64,000 nt of DNA, taken from assembly GCF_023554555.1 (NCBI RefSeq), contig NZ_JAMJWC010000003.1, positions 122,614 through 186,613 of the forward strand, written 5' to 3'. The stretch comes from Sphingobacterium sp. lm-10 (GTDB lineage Bacteria > Bacteroidota > Bacteroidia > Sphingobacteriales > Sphingobacteriaceae). The position numbers and the translations under genes were made by a program. The notes beneath the pieces are model-generated. The model saw only the letters and a list, made by a program, of their open reading frames with translations, ran no database searches and had not been told where the DNA came from. Shown here piece after piece: positions 52,756 through 61,380 of this stretch. Every line of letters begins with the position of its first letter. Position 1 is the first letter of the stretch.

Positions 52756-55308
52756 TTATTTTTTCTTATCCGGCTTATCGGATTTTACATCATCATCTTC
52801 TTTGGTGGAAGATGCTTTTGCTGAAACCACGATTTCCGATTTCTCTTTATCAAACTCCACCAAGATGGTTTCGCCGCTTTTCAAATTATCCCTCAGGATT
52901 TCTTCCGCAATTGGGTCCTCCAAGTGCTTTTGAATCGCTCGTTTCAACGGTCTGGCACCAAAGTTAGAATCATATCCTTTTTCTGCTATGTAATTTTTAG
53001 CATCTTCAGACAATTCAATGGTATGGCCCAAGTCGGATATTCTTCCAAACAACGAACGTAACTCGATATCAATGATTTTAAAAATATGCTCTTTCAATAA
53101 TGAGTTGAACACGATCACATCGTCAATTCTATTCAGGAACTCCGGTGCAAAAGCTCTTTTCAAAGCGGTCTCAATAACGCCACGAGAGTGTGAGTCTGCT
53201 TGGTTTTCTTTTGCAGAGGTGGTAAAACCAACACCCTGTCCAAATTCCTTCAACTGCCGTGCGCCAATATTGGAAGTCATGATGATAATCGTATTTCTGA
53301 AATCGACTTTCCGACCTAAACTATCCGTGAGCTGACCTTCATCCAATACCTGCAATAGGAGGTTGAATACATCCGGGTGTGCTTTCTCAATCTCATCCAA
53401 TAGCACCACAGCATAAGGCTTACGACGTACTTTCTCTGTTAATTGACCACCTTCTTCGTACCCAACATATCCTGGAGGCGCACCCACTAATCTGGATACG
53501 GCAAATTTCTCCATGTATTCACTCATGTCCACCTGAATTAAGGCATCCTCGGTGTCAAACATGAAACGCGCCAATTCCTTGGCTAATTCCGTTTTACCGA
53601 CACCTGTAGGACCTAGAAATACAAATGAACCGATTGGTTTCTTTGGATCTTTCAACCCTGCACGTGTACGTTGAATAGCTTTAACTAATTTTTGTACCGC
53701 TTCGTCTTGCCCAATAATACGGCCTTTCATCGACTCGCCCATATTGAGTAGCTTCTGGCTGTCCGTCTGGCTGACGCGCTGTACAGGAATGCCCGTCATC
53801 ATCGCGACCACCTCCGCTACATTATCTTCCGTTACGGTGTGGCGCGTGGTTTTCGTTTCTTCTTCCCAAGCAGCTTTTTCGCGTTCCAGCTCTTCGATCA
53901 GCTTTTTCTCTGTATCTCTCAACTTCGCAGCTTCTTCGTATTTCTGACTGCGTACGACTTTATTCTTCTCTACCTTGACCTCCTCGATCTTCTCTTCGAT
54001 GTCAATGATGGTTTGAGGTACATGGATGTTCGTCAAGTGCACACGCGATCCCGCCTCATCCAGCGCATCAATAGCCTTATCCGGTAAGAAGCGATCGGTG
54101 ATGTAGCGTGTAGTCAAAGACACACAGGCATTAATCGCTTCATCCGTATAGACCACATTGTGATGTTCTTCATATTTGTCTTTAATACGGTTCAAGATTT
54201 CGATCGTCTCGTCATGGCTTGCCGGTTCGACTGTCACTTTTTGGAAACGTCGGTCTAAGGCGCCATCCTTCTCAATGTATTGACGATACTCATCTAGCGT
54301 GGTGGCACCGATACATTGGATCTCTCCACGTGCAAGTGCAGGCTTAAACATGTTAGAAGCATCTAGTGAACCAGAAGCTCCGCCAGCGCCGACAATGGTG
54401 TGGATCTCGTCAATAAATAGGATAACATCCGGCGATTTTTCCAATTCGTTCATCACCGCCTTCATGCGTTCTTCAAATTGGCCACGGTATTTCGTGCCCG
54501 CTACTAAAGAAGCGAGATCAAGCGTTACCACGCGCTTGTTGAAGAGCACACGTGATACCTTACGTTGTACGATGCGAAGTGCTAGACCTTCTGCAATGGC
54601 CGATTTACCTACACCGGGCTCGCCGATTAGAATAGGGTTGTTCTTTTTACGGCGGGATAAGATTTGAGATACGCGCTCGATCTCCTTTTCCCGACCAACA
54701 ATAGGATCTAACCTGCCTTCTTCCGCAGCCTTGGTTAGGTCACGTCCGAAATTGTCCAGCACAGGAGTCTTAGACTTAATGTCGGAAACCTTCTTCGGCT
54801 GCGCGAATTGTGCATCGTCTTCCGCGAAATCATCATCTCCGGGAGGCGTACCTGCCGCTTCGCTCGTCACATCAGGTTTATTCTGGGCAAGCTCATTTTT
54901 GAACAGCTCATACGTAACCTGATGTTTATTTAATATCTGTGAGGCAATATTGTCTTCATCGCGCAATATAGCCAACAGTAAATGTTCTGTTCCAATAATG
55001 TCGCTCTTGAAGATTTTAGCTTCCAAATAAGTGACTTTAAGAACTTTTTCTGCCTGCTTTGTTAGCGGTACACTGCTAATGGGAGTGCGGGACATTGAAG
55101 AACCTTTAACAGCTTCTTCAATGGATTCACGCACGGCGGCCATGTCCAATCCAATGTTTTTCAAAACATGAATTGCTACACCATCCCCCTCACGTATCAA
55201 TCCCAACAAAAGATGCTCCGTGCCGATATAGTCATGACGAAGACGCAGGGCTTCCTCCCGACTATACGAGATCACATCCTTTACTCGTGGTGAAAATTTA
55301 GCTTCCAT
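52756..55308 (-). CDS. clpC: ATP-dependent Clp protease ATP-binding subunit ClpC
   Basis: A Hsp100 unfoldase that feeds proteins to ClpP, 850 residues. Two Clp-N repeats cover residues 1-145 (FSPRVKDVISYSREEALRL). The first AAA domain has Walker A GEPGVGKSAIAEG and Walker B ILFIDEIHT. A UVR motif lies in the middle region (KYEEAAKLRDTEKKL). The second AAA domain has GPTGVGKTELAKE and VVLLDEIEKAH. The C-terminal D2-small domain ends in a Lys/Asp-rich tail. The UVR motif separates ClpC from ClpB. It stands as a single gene, divergent from ettA. No CtsR box was recognised, as expected in this phylum. Confidence 0.96.
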   Translation of the reverse strand: MEAKFSPRVKDVISYSREEALRLRHDYIGTEHLLLGLIREGDGVAIHVLKNIGLDMAAVRESIEEAVKGSSMSRTPISSVPLTKQAEKVLKVTYLEAKIFKSDIIGTEHLLLAILRDEDNIASQILNKHQVTYELFKNELAQNKPDVTSEAAGTPPGDDDFAEDDAQFAQPKKVSDIKSKTPVLDNFGRDLTKAAEEGRLDPIVGREKEIERVSQILSRRKKNNPILIGEPGVGKSAIAEGLALRIVQRKVSRVLFNKRVVTLDLASLVAGTKYRGQFEERMKAVMNELEKSPDVILFIDEIHTIVGAGGASGSLDASNMFKPALARGEIQCIGATTLDEYRQYIEKDGALDRRFQKVTVEPASHDETIEILNRIKDKYEEHHNVVYTDEAINACVSLTTRYITDRFLPDKAIDALDEAGSRVHLTNIHVPQTIIDIEEKIEEVKVEKNKVVRSQKYEEAAKLRDTEKKLIEELEREKAAWEEETKTTRHTVTEDNVAEVVAMMTGIPVQRVSQTDSQKLLNMGESMKGRIIGQDEAVQKLVKAIQRTRAGLKDPKKPIGSFVFLGPTGVGKTELAKELARFMFDTEDALIQVDMSEYMEKFAVSRLVGAPPGYVGYEEGGQLTEKVRRKPYAVVLLDEIEKAHPDVFNLLLQVLDEGQLTDSLGRKVDFRNTIIIMTSNIGARQLKEFGQGVGFTTSAKENQADSHSRGVIETALKRAFAPEFLNRIDDVIVFNSLLKEHIFKIIDIELRSLFGRISDLGHTIELSEDAKNYIAEKGYDSNFGARPLKRAIQKHLEDPIAEEILRDNLKSGETILVEFDKEKSEIVVSAKASSTKEDDDVKSDKPDKKK

Positions 55309-55449
55309 CTATAAACCTTTCTAATTTTGTACTATCGTAAATGTAAGTAAAATAACAAATAACCCTTACGTTAATGTTTCAATAAATTTATCAACAATCG
55401 CGCCACCGACCCGAAGGGATCAAAATGGCAGTAATTGACTTCAAATCGC

Positions 55450-55457
55450 TATATTTG
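55450..55457 (+). promoter_or_regulatory. Promoter box of the ettA-kinase-regulator operon
   Basis: TATATTTG, a perfect TAnnTTTG box. Transcription would begin near 55464, which rules out the in-frame ATG at 55425 and supports the ATG at 55482. Confidence 0.5.
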
Positions 55458-55481
55458 TCTGAAATAAGTTACTATTTTGCT

Positions 55482-57164
55482 ATGTCAGACGAAAAAATAA
55501 TCTTCTCGATGGCAGGGGTCTCCAAGATCTATCCGCCATCCAAGCAAGTACTCAAAAATATCTATTTATCCTTTTTTTATGGAGCCAAAATCGGGGTGAT
55601 CGGATTGAATGGTTCTGGGAAATCATCCCTATTAAAAATCATCGCCGGATTGGACAAATCCATACAAGGTGAGGTGGTTTTTTCGCCCGGTTATTCTGTA
55701 GGTTATTTGGAGCAAGAGCCACAGTTAGATCTGGAAAAGACCGTGCGCCAGATCGTGGAGGAGGGTGTTGCAGAGACGGTAGCGGTCTTGGCAGAGTACG
55801 AAGAAATTAATGAAAAATTTGGTCTTCCAGAGGTCTATGAGAATGCCGATGAGATGGATAAATTGTTGGAGCGCCAAGGGGTGCTGCAAGATAAAATCGA
55901 TGCGAGCAATGCATGGGAATTGGACAGTAAATTAGAACGCGCGATGGATGCGCTACGTTGTCCTGACCCTGAAGCAGTAATTGCCAATTTGTCAGGAGGT
56001 GAACGCCGCCGAGTGGCACTTTGTCGTTTATTACTGCAAGAGCCAGATGTTTTATTGCTCGATGAGCCCACCAACCACTTGGATGCAGAATCTATTGACT
56101 GGTTAGAGCAACATTTAAAACAGTATCAAGGTACGGTCATTGCGGTTACCCACGATCGGTATTTCTTGGATAATGTAGCAGGCTGGATATTGGAATTGGA
56201 TCGAGGAGAAGGTATTCCGTGGAAAGGTAATTACTCGTCTTGGTTAGATCAGAAAGCTAAACGTTTGGCACAGGAAGAAAAGCAGGAGACCAAACGCCAG
56301 AAAACATTAGAGCGTGAGCTGGAATGGGTACGTATGGCTCCAAAGGCCAGACACGCTAAATCTAAAGCACGTTTGCATAATTATGAAAAACTAGCCTCTG
56401 AAGAGACACAGGATCGGGAAGCAAAATTAGAGTTATTTATTCCGCCGGGGCCGCGATTGGGTAATGTCGTCATCGAGGCCGATCAGATTTCAAAAGCCTA
56501 TGGCGATCGTATTTTATTTGAGAATCTTAGTTTTTCTCTTCCACCTGCAGGAATCGTGGGAATTATTGGGCCGAATGGCGCTGGTAAGACAACGCTTTTC
56601 CGTCTGATCACCGGACAGGAGCAGCCGGATACTGGTACGTTCAAAGTCGGTGAAACCGTTGCCTTGGGCTATGTAGATCAGATGCATCATGATCTGGATG
56701 CCGAAAAATCAGTTTGGGAAAACATTACCGATGGCAATGAAAACATCAACCTTGGAAACAAAGCCGTTAACTCCAGAGCATATGTGTCTAAGTTCAACTT
56801 CAATGGTGCAGATCAGCAGAAGAAAGTGGGGGTACTATCTGGAGGAGAGCGTAACCGCGTACATTTGGCCATTACCTTGAAAAAAGGATCCAATGTACTA
56901 TTGCTGGATGAGCCTACAAATGATATCGATGTGAATACATTGCGTGCATTAGAAGAAGGTTTGGAGAATTTTGGTGGTTGTGCTGTCGTCATCTCTCACG
57001 ACCGTTGGTTTCTGGATCGGATCTGTACGCATATTTTGGCATTCGAAGGCGATTCTCAGGTGTACTTCTTCGAAGGTAACTACACCGAGTATGAGGAAAA
57101 TCGGAAGAAGCGCTTAGGCGATGTGGCGCCGCAGCGTATTAAGTATAAAAAACTAGTGAAGTAA
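55482..57164 (+). CDS. ettA: ABC-F translational throttle protein EttA
   Basis: A cytoplasmic ATPase that binds the ribosomal E site and gates entry into elongation according to energy state. The protein has 560 residues from the start at 55482, like EttA of E. coli. Both ATP cassettes are complete: Walker A GLNGSGKSS and GPNGAGKTT, signatures LSGGERRR and LSGGERNR, Walker B VLLLDEPTNHLDAES and VLLLDEPTNDIDVNT. The linker holds the P-site-tRNA-interaction region (KRQKTLERELEWVRM, KARHAKSKARL). No membrane segment is present. It is followed after 8 bp by an oxygen-sensor-like histidine kinase, possibly in one transcript. Confidence 0.95.
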   Translation: MSDEKIIFSMAGVSKIYPPSKQVLKNIYLSFFYGAKIGVIGLNGSGKSSLLKIIAGLDKSIQGEVVFSPGYSVGYLEQEPQLDLEKTVRQIVEEGVAETVAVLAEYEEINEKFGLPEVYENADEMDKLLERQGVLQDKIDASNAWELDSKLERAMDALRCPDPEAVIANLSGGERRRVALCRLLLQEPDVLLLDEPTNHLDAESIDWLEQHLKQYQGTVIAVTHDRYFLDNVAGWILELDRGEGIPWKGNYSSWLDQKAKRLAQEEKQETKRQKTLERELEWVRMAPKARHAKSKARLHNYEKLASEETQDREAKLELFIPPGPRLGNVVIEADQISKAYGDRILFENLSFSLPPAGIVGIIGPNGAGKTTLFRLITGQEQPDTGTFKVGETVALGYVDQMHHDLDAEKSVWENITDGNENINLGNKAVNSRAYVSKFNFNGADQQKKVGVLSGGERNRVHLAITLKKGSNVLLLDEPTNDIDVNTLRALEEGLENFGGCAVVISHDRWFLDRICTHILAFEGDSQVYFFEGNYTEYEENRKKRLGDVAPQRIKYKKLVK

Positions 57165-57172
57165 TCTTTGCT

Positions 57173-58366
57173 GTGGATAACGCAAAACTATTAGAAGCGA
57201 TCATCATAAACGCTATTGATGGTATTATTACCATCGATAGCCGTGGACTGGTCGAATCGATCAATCCTGCTGCATTAGCCCTATTTGGCTATCGCACAGA
57301 AGAAGTAGTAGGACAGAATATTAGGATGCTGATGCCAGAACCCGATCGTGGAAAGCACGATTCCTACATACAAAATTATGAACGTACAGGCCACGGCAAG
57401 ATTATCGGCATAGGAAGAGAGGTGTTGGGCAGAAGGAAGGATGGTACTACATTTCCTTTTCGCCTGGCGGTGAATGAAGTATTTTATAAGAATCGTAAAA
57501 TATTTACAGGTTTTATCCATGACCTTTCGCGAGAGAAAGCTGCCGAAGATCAATTGCGGCAACATGTCATGGGGTTGGAAGAGAAAGTGCGCGATCGTAC
57601 CAAAGATCTGATCAGCTTGGTTTCCCAATTGGAGGAGGCAAAGCAGGAGGTGAGTATGTCGCTGGAGAAGGAAAAGGAACTCAATCAGCTCAAGTCTCGT
57701 TTTGTTTCCATGGCTTCTCATGAATTTCGTACGCCCTTAAGTTCAGTACAGCTTTCGGCTTCGCTGATCGACAAATACATGCAAAAGCCAGATTACGAAG
57801 CCGTAGCCAAACACACTACCCGTATAAAAGGCTCTGTTCAATTGCTCAATACCATTTTGAACGATTTTCTATCGCTGGAGAAGCTGGAGGCAGGTGTGGT
57901 GCGTGTGGAGAAGCGTCTCGTCAATCTGGTGCAGTTGGCAGAGGAAATTACAGAGGAAATGCAGTTGATCTGTAAAAAGAACCAGTTGATTGTTTACCAG
58001 CACACCGGTTCGGAAGGCTCCTTTCCATTAGACCCTCATCTGCTAAAGAACAGTATTATCAACCTAATTTCCAATGCCATTAAGTATTCGGGAGAAGATA
58101 CGTACATTGAATTTTCTACCGAAATCAATGCACATCAATGCGTCGTCACGGTCAAAGACAACGGTATTGGTATTCCGCAGGAAGAGCAGCAAAGCTTATT
58201 TGAACCCTTTTTCCGAGCACACAATACCGGCAGCATTCCCGGCACAGGCTTGGGTCTTAACATCGTAAAACGATATGTAGAATTGATGGATGGCACGCTA
58301 ATGTATTGGTCAAAATTACATCACGGCGCATCCTTTAGCATGACCTTTTCCGAAAACAATACATAA
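57173..58366 (+). CDS. FixL-like soluble heme-PAS sensor histidine kinase
   Basis: A cytoplasmic kinase of 397 residues starting with GTG, 8 bp after ettA. The PAS domain (residues 5-125) is strikingly like FixL: LMPEPDRGKHDSYIQNY contains His62 at the position of the heme ligand His200 of Bradyrhizobium FixL, and IIGIGREV contains Arg82 at the position of Arg220, which controls the oxygen switch. The 20-residue spacing is identical. RRKDGTTFPFRLAV and FTGFIHDL follow as in FixL. A coiled coil leads to HisKA with His183 (SHEFRTPLSS) and an ATPase domain (GIGIPQEEQ, GTGLGLNIV). It has no membrane segment. It should phosphorylate the regulator encoded 2 bp downstream. Oxygen binding is inferred. 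Confidence 0.9.
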   Translation: MDNAKLLEAIIINAIDGIITIDSRGLVESINPAALALFGYRTEEVVGQNIRMLMPEPDRGKHDSYIQNYERTGHGKIIGIGREVLGRRKDGTTFPFRLAVNEVFYKNRKIFTGFIHDLSREKAAEDQLRQHVMGLEEKVRDRTKDLISLVSQLEEAKQEVSMSLEKEKELNQLKSRFVSMASHEFRTPLSSVQLSASLIDKYMQKPDYEAVAKHTTRIKGSVQLLNTILNDFLSLEKLEAGVVRVEKRLVNLVQLAEEITEEMQLICKKNQLIVYQHTGSEGSFPLDPHLLKNSIINLISNAIKYSGEDTYIEFSTEINAHQCVVTVKDNGIGIPQEEQQSLFEPFFRAHNTGSIPGTGLGLNIVKRYVELMDGTLMYWSKLHHGASFSMTFSENNT

Positions 58367-58367
58367 C

Positions 58368-59417
58368 ATGACAGCAAATAAGAAGGTACTAATCATTGAA
58401 GATCATGTGGAGATTCGAGAAAGCACTGCCGAAATTTTAGAGCTTACGGGTCATTATCATGTCCTGACTGCAGCTCATGGTCGGGAAGGAGTGGATCTGG
58501 CATTGGCACAGGTGCCCGATCTCATTTTATGCGATATCATGATGCCAGAGCTAGATGGTTATGGTGTATTGTATATGTTGGGGAAATATCCCGCCACTAA
58601 AAACATTCCTTTCATCTTCCTTACGGCGAGGACGGAACGCGCTGATATCCGTAAGGCGATGGAAATGGGGGCAGATGATTACCTGACCAAGCCTTTTGAC
58701 GATGTTGAATTGCTTAATGCAATCGATGTTCGGTTGAAAAAGAGAGCGCAATTCTCGGATAAGGTCGTTGCGGAGCAAAAGGATGATTTTGCACAAGAAC
58801 TTCTATTGGATCAGATGGTAGGAGAAGCACGTATTAAGCGCGTAAAGAAAAAGCAAATGCTTTATGAAGTGGGCGATATACCTTACTTTATCTATTATGT
58901 GCTAAAAGGTAAAGTACGCACCTTCCTGAGCTATGTTGATGGTAGGGAGCTTTCTACAGCTATCCTTACGGAGCAGCAACTTTTTGGCTACGAATCTCCC
59001 TTGCTCAATACGGTCTATAGCGACAATGCGGTTGCTTTAGAAGATGTCGAAGTGGCGCTTCTTCCCAAAGAGGCTTTTTTTGAAATGATGTACAGAAAGC
59101 CTGCTTTAGCGGCGCAGGTTATCCGGATGCTTTCTGGGAATGTACAACTTAAGGAGAAGCAGATGTTGGGCTTCGCTTATGATACTGTGCGCAAGCGCGT
59201 AGCCAACGCATTGATTGAGGTTGCCGAAAAAACGGCTCCTCAGCAGGATCAATGTATCATCCGTATCTCTCGTGAGGATCTCGCCGCATTGGCCGGTACG
59301 GCCAACGAAACGATTAGTAGAATGCTGGCCGACTTCAAAGACGAAAAATTAATCAGCAAAGACGGCAATGCTATTGTCATCACATCAGTGCGGCAACTTC
59401 AACGTATAAAACAATAG
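58368..59417 (+). CDS. Response regulator: receiver fused to CRP/FNR-type DNA-binding module
   Basis: A 349-residue two-domain regulator. Residues 1-125 form a receiver with Glu11/Asp12, phospho-acceptor Asp56 (LILCDIMMPELDG), Thr in FLTARTE and Lys in YLTKPFDDVE. Residues 150-265 form a cyclic-nucleotide-binding-like beta-barrel (FIYYVLKGKVRTFLSY, LTEQQLFGYESPL) and residues 270-349 a CRP helix-turn-helix (ISREDLAALAGTANETISRML). No FNR-type Cys cluster is present, so oxygen control would have to come through phosphorylation. It directly follows the FixL-like kinase and precedes hemN and cbb3 assembly genes. The likely role is FixJ plus FixK in one protein, which is inferred. Confidence 0.9.
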   Translation: MTANKKVLIIEDHVEIRESTAEILELTGHYHVLTAAHGREGVDLALAQVPDLILCDIMMPELDGYGVLYMLGKYPATKNIPFIFLTARTERADIRKAMEMGADDYLTKPFDDVELLNAIDVRLKKRAQFSDKVVAEQKDDFAQELLLDQMVGEARIKRVKKKQMLYEVGDIPYFIYYVLKGKVRTFLSYVDGRELSTAILTEQQLFGYESPLLNTVYSDNAVALEDVEVALLPKEAFFEMMYRKPALAAQVIRMLSGNVQLKEKQMLGFAYDTVRKRVANALIEVAEKTAPQQDQCIIRISREDLAALAGTANETISRMLADFKDEKLISKDGNAIVITSVRQLQRIKQ

Positions 59418-59428
59418 CGATTTTTTAG

Positions 59429-59444
59429 GTCACCAATAGGTGAC
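59429..59444. promoter_or_regulatory. Candidate operator of the receiver-CRP regulator
   Basis: GTCACC-AATA-GGTGAC, a perfect 6-bp inverted repeat with the four-base spacer typical of FNR sites (TTGAT-N4-ATCAA). It is centred about 75 bases upstream of the predicted transcription start of the next gene. CRP-family recognition is supported by the GTGAC half-site. Confidence 0.6.
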
Positions 59445-59497
59445 GAAGATCATATTTTTTGCTGACGTACTGCATCAGCGCACCTCTTCTTGTCCGG

Positions 59498-59505
59498 TAT
59501 CTTTG
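59498..59505 (+). promoter_or_regulatory. Promoter box of the hemN-cco operon
   Basis: TATCTTTG is a perfect TAnnTTTG box, but no TTG lies at the right distance upstream, as expected for an activator-dependent promoter. It places the start of transcription near 59512 and supports the ATG at 59545 as the first start codon. Confidence 0.5.
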
Positions 59506-59544
59506 TTCGTAGTTGTTTATCATCTAAATATACCGAACAAAGAT

Positions 59545-59997
59545 ATGAGAGTTATTGCCTACAGTATATTGGAGCAGGAGAAAGAGCTGCTCACCAAAGC
59601 CAATTCAAAAGTCCACGATTTTACGTTCATTTCCAATCCATTGACTACAGATACCATGCATTTTGTGGAAGGTAAGGAAGTAATTGTTATCTCTGATCGG
59701 GATGTGCTGGATCGACAATCATTGGAAAACCTTTACTCCCTTGGCGTGAGAAGTATTATTACGCGTAGTACCTCCACAACCCATATTGATCTCCTTGCGG
59801 CAGGCATACTCAAAATGCATGTGGCTAATACCCCTTTTGCTAATCAAACCCCTGATGGTATAGCAGCTCAGGTCGTACAAAATTTGAGTAATTGGATGGC
59901 TGGCGGTTGCGCCGGAAAAGCATGCCAATGCCGCATGGATTGCGCGAAAAAAAGCCATGATGAAATACAGAAAGGAGGACTAACCGATGCCCAATAA
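59545..59997 (+). CDS. Truncated D-lactate-dehydrogenase-like protein with four-Cys tail
   Basis: A 150-residue protein that matches only the N-terminal catalytic half-domain of D-isomer 2-hydroxyacid dehydrogenases (MRVIAYSILEQEKELL, GKEVIVISDRDVLD, SLGVRSIITRSTSTTHIDL, VANTPFANQTPDGIAAQ). The whole NAD-binding domain and its catalytic Glu/His are missing. Instead the protein ends with a Cys cluster, Cys122-X4-Cys127-X-Cys129-X3-Cys133, in GGCAGKACQCRMDC. It cannot be a normal dehydrogenase. A metal- or Fe-S-binding redox or regulatory role is conceivable. It is the first gene after the palindrome and overlaps hemN by 11 bp. The start at 59545 follows the promoter; a frame from 59440 is rejected. 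Confidence 0.8.
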   Translation: MRVIAYSILEQEKELLTKANSKVHDFTFISNPLTTDTMHFVEGKEVIVISDRDVLDRQSLENLYSLGVRSIITRSTSTTHIDLLAAGILKMHVANTPFANQTPDGIAAQVVQNLSNWMAGGCAGKACQCRMDCAKKSHDEIQKGGLTDAQ

Positions 59998-61357
59998 TCT
60001 AAATCAGCTCATCGATAAATATAACGTTAGCACACCACGATATACCAGCTACCCCACCGTACCTTGTTGGAATGAGGCCGGTTTTAGCACACAGGGGTGG
60101 ATTGGTCAGTTGAAGAAAAATTTTTACCGTGACCCAACGCAAGGCATCAGTATCTACATTCATCTTCCGTTTTGTGAAAGTTTATGCACGTATTGTGGCT
60201 GCAATACCCGTATTACCAAAAATCACCAAGTAGAGGAGCCATATATTAACGCGTTGATTCAAGAATGGCGACTGTATCGTTCAATTCTTGGTAATCAAGC
60301 GTTACATATTAAGGAAATACATCTCGGCGGCGGTACGCCTACTTTTTTTGCGCCAGAAAACTTGCGGCAGCTTATTGCTGCGGTGCTAGAAGGCAACACG
60401 TTAGATGAGAATCCGTCCTTCTCGTTTGAAGCACATCCTGCGAATACGTCTGCAGCGCATCTTTCCATGTTATATGAGGTAGGGTTTCGTCGTCTAAGTT
60501 TGGGTATTCAAGATTTTAATCCCGACGTGCAGCGTGTTATCAATCGTAAACAGACCATAGAAGATGTTCGAGGCGTGATGGACCAAGCCCGTTCCATTGG
60601 ATATACATCGATCAATTTTGATTTGATCTATGGTTTGCCCTTGCAGACGTTACATTCTGTATTCGACACGTTAATGGTTGCGCTATCCATGAAGCCAGAA
60701 CGAATTTCTTTCTATAGCTACGCACATGTGCCCTGGATCAAGCCCGGCCAAAGATATTTTACCGAACAAGATTTGCCGGTAGGCAAAGAGAAAATGGATT
60801 TGTATAAATTGGGTAAGGCCATGATCGTAAAAGCAGGATATAAGGAAGTGGGGATGGACCACTATGCCTTACCGGGAGATTCATTGCTATTAGCCGCAGA
60901 AAATGGTAAACTGCACCGTAATTTTATGGGTTACACAGACAATTATACCCCACTATTAATAGGTTTGGGCGTATCTTCCATTAGCGATGCCTGGTCGGCT
61001 TATGCCCAGAACGTGAAAACCGTGGAAGAATATTACCGTCTATTAAATAAGGAGGAGTTGCCCATAATGCGTGGACACTTATTATCTACAGACGATGAGC
61101 AATCGCGTCGTTATATCTTAGAAATGATGTGCCGCGAAAAGGCTATATTAGATAAAAACGACGTGTACAAGAACGATAAAATCCACAAACGTCTCTTGCC
61201 CTTAAGAGCCGATGGGCTGGTGCGTATAAAAGGAGATGTAGTGACAGCTACGCCGAAGGGTAAAGCATTTATCCGAAATGTTTGCACTGCTTTTGACGAA
61301 TACCTTCATCATGAGGAAACAGAGGCATCGTCCGTTCGATTTAGTCAAGCGGTCTAG
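59987..61357 (+). CDS. hemN: Oxygen-independent coproporphyrinogen III oxidase
   Basis: A radical-SAM enzyme making protoporphyrinogen IX without oxygen, 456 residues as in true HemN rather than the shorter HemW. The [4Fe-4S] motif is CESLCTYCGC with the fourth Cys typical of HemN. The N-terminal part YTSYPTVPCWNE and the SAM region HLGGGTPTFF, RRLSLGIQDFNPDVQ and INFDLIYGLP are present. It overlaps the Cys-tail gene and is followed by ccoI after 23 bp. It would supply heme under low oxygen for the cbb3 oxidase. Confidence 0.96.
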   Translation: MPNNLNQLIDKYNVSTPRYTSYPTVPCWNEAGFSTQGWIGQLKKNFYRDPTQGISIYIHLPFCESLCTYCGCNTRITKNHQVEEPYINALIQEWRLYRSILGNQALHIKEIHLGGGTPTFFAPENLRQLIAAVLEGNTLDENPSFSFEAHPANTSAAHLSMLYEVGFRRLSLGIQDFNPDVQRVINRKQTIEDVRGVMDQARSIGYTSINFDLIYGLPLQTLHSVFDTLMVALSMKPERISFYSYAHVPWIKPGQRYFTEQDLPVGKEKMDLYKLGKAMIVKAGYKEVGMDHYALPGDSLLLAAENGKLHRNFMGYTDNYTPLLIGLGVSSISDAWSAYAQNVKTVEEYYRLLNKEELPIMRGHLLSTDDEQSRRYILEMMCREKAILDKNDVYKNDKIHKRLLPLRADGLVRIKGDVVTATPKGKAFIRNVCTAFDEYLHHEETEASSVRFSQAV

Positions 61358-61380
61358 GTTGTTAAAAAAACGTACTCTCC

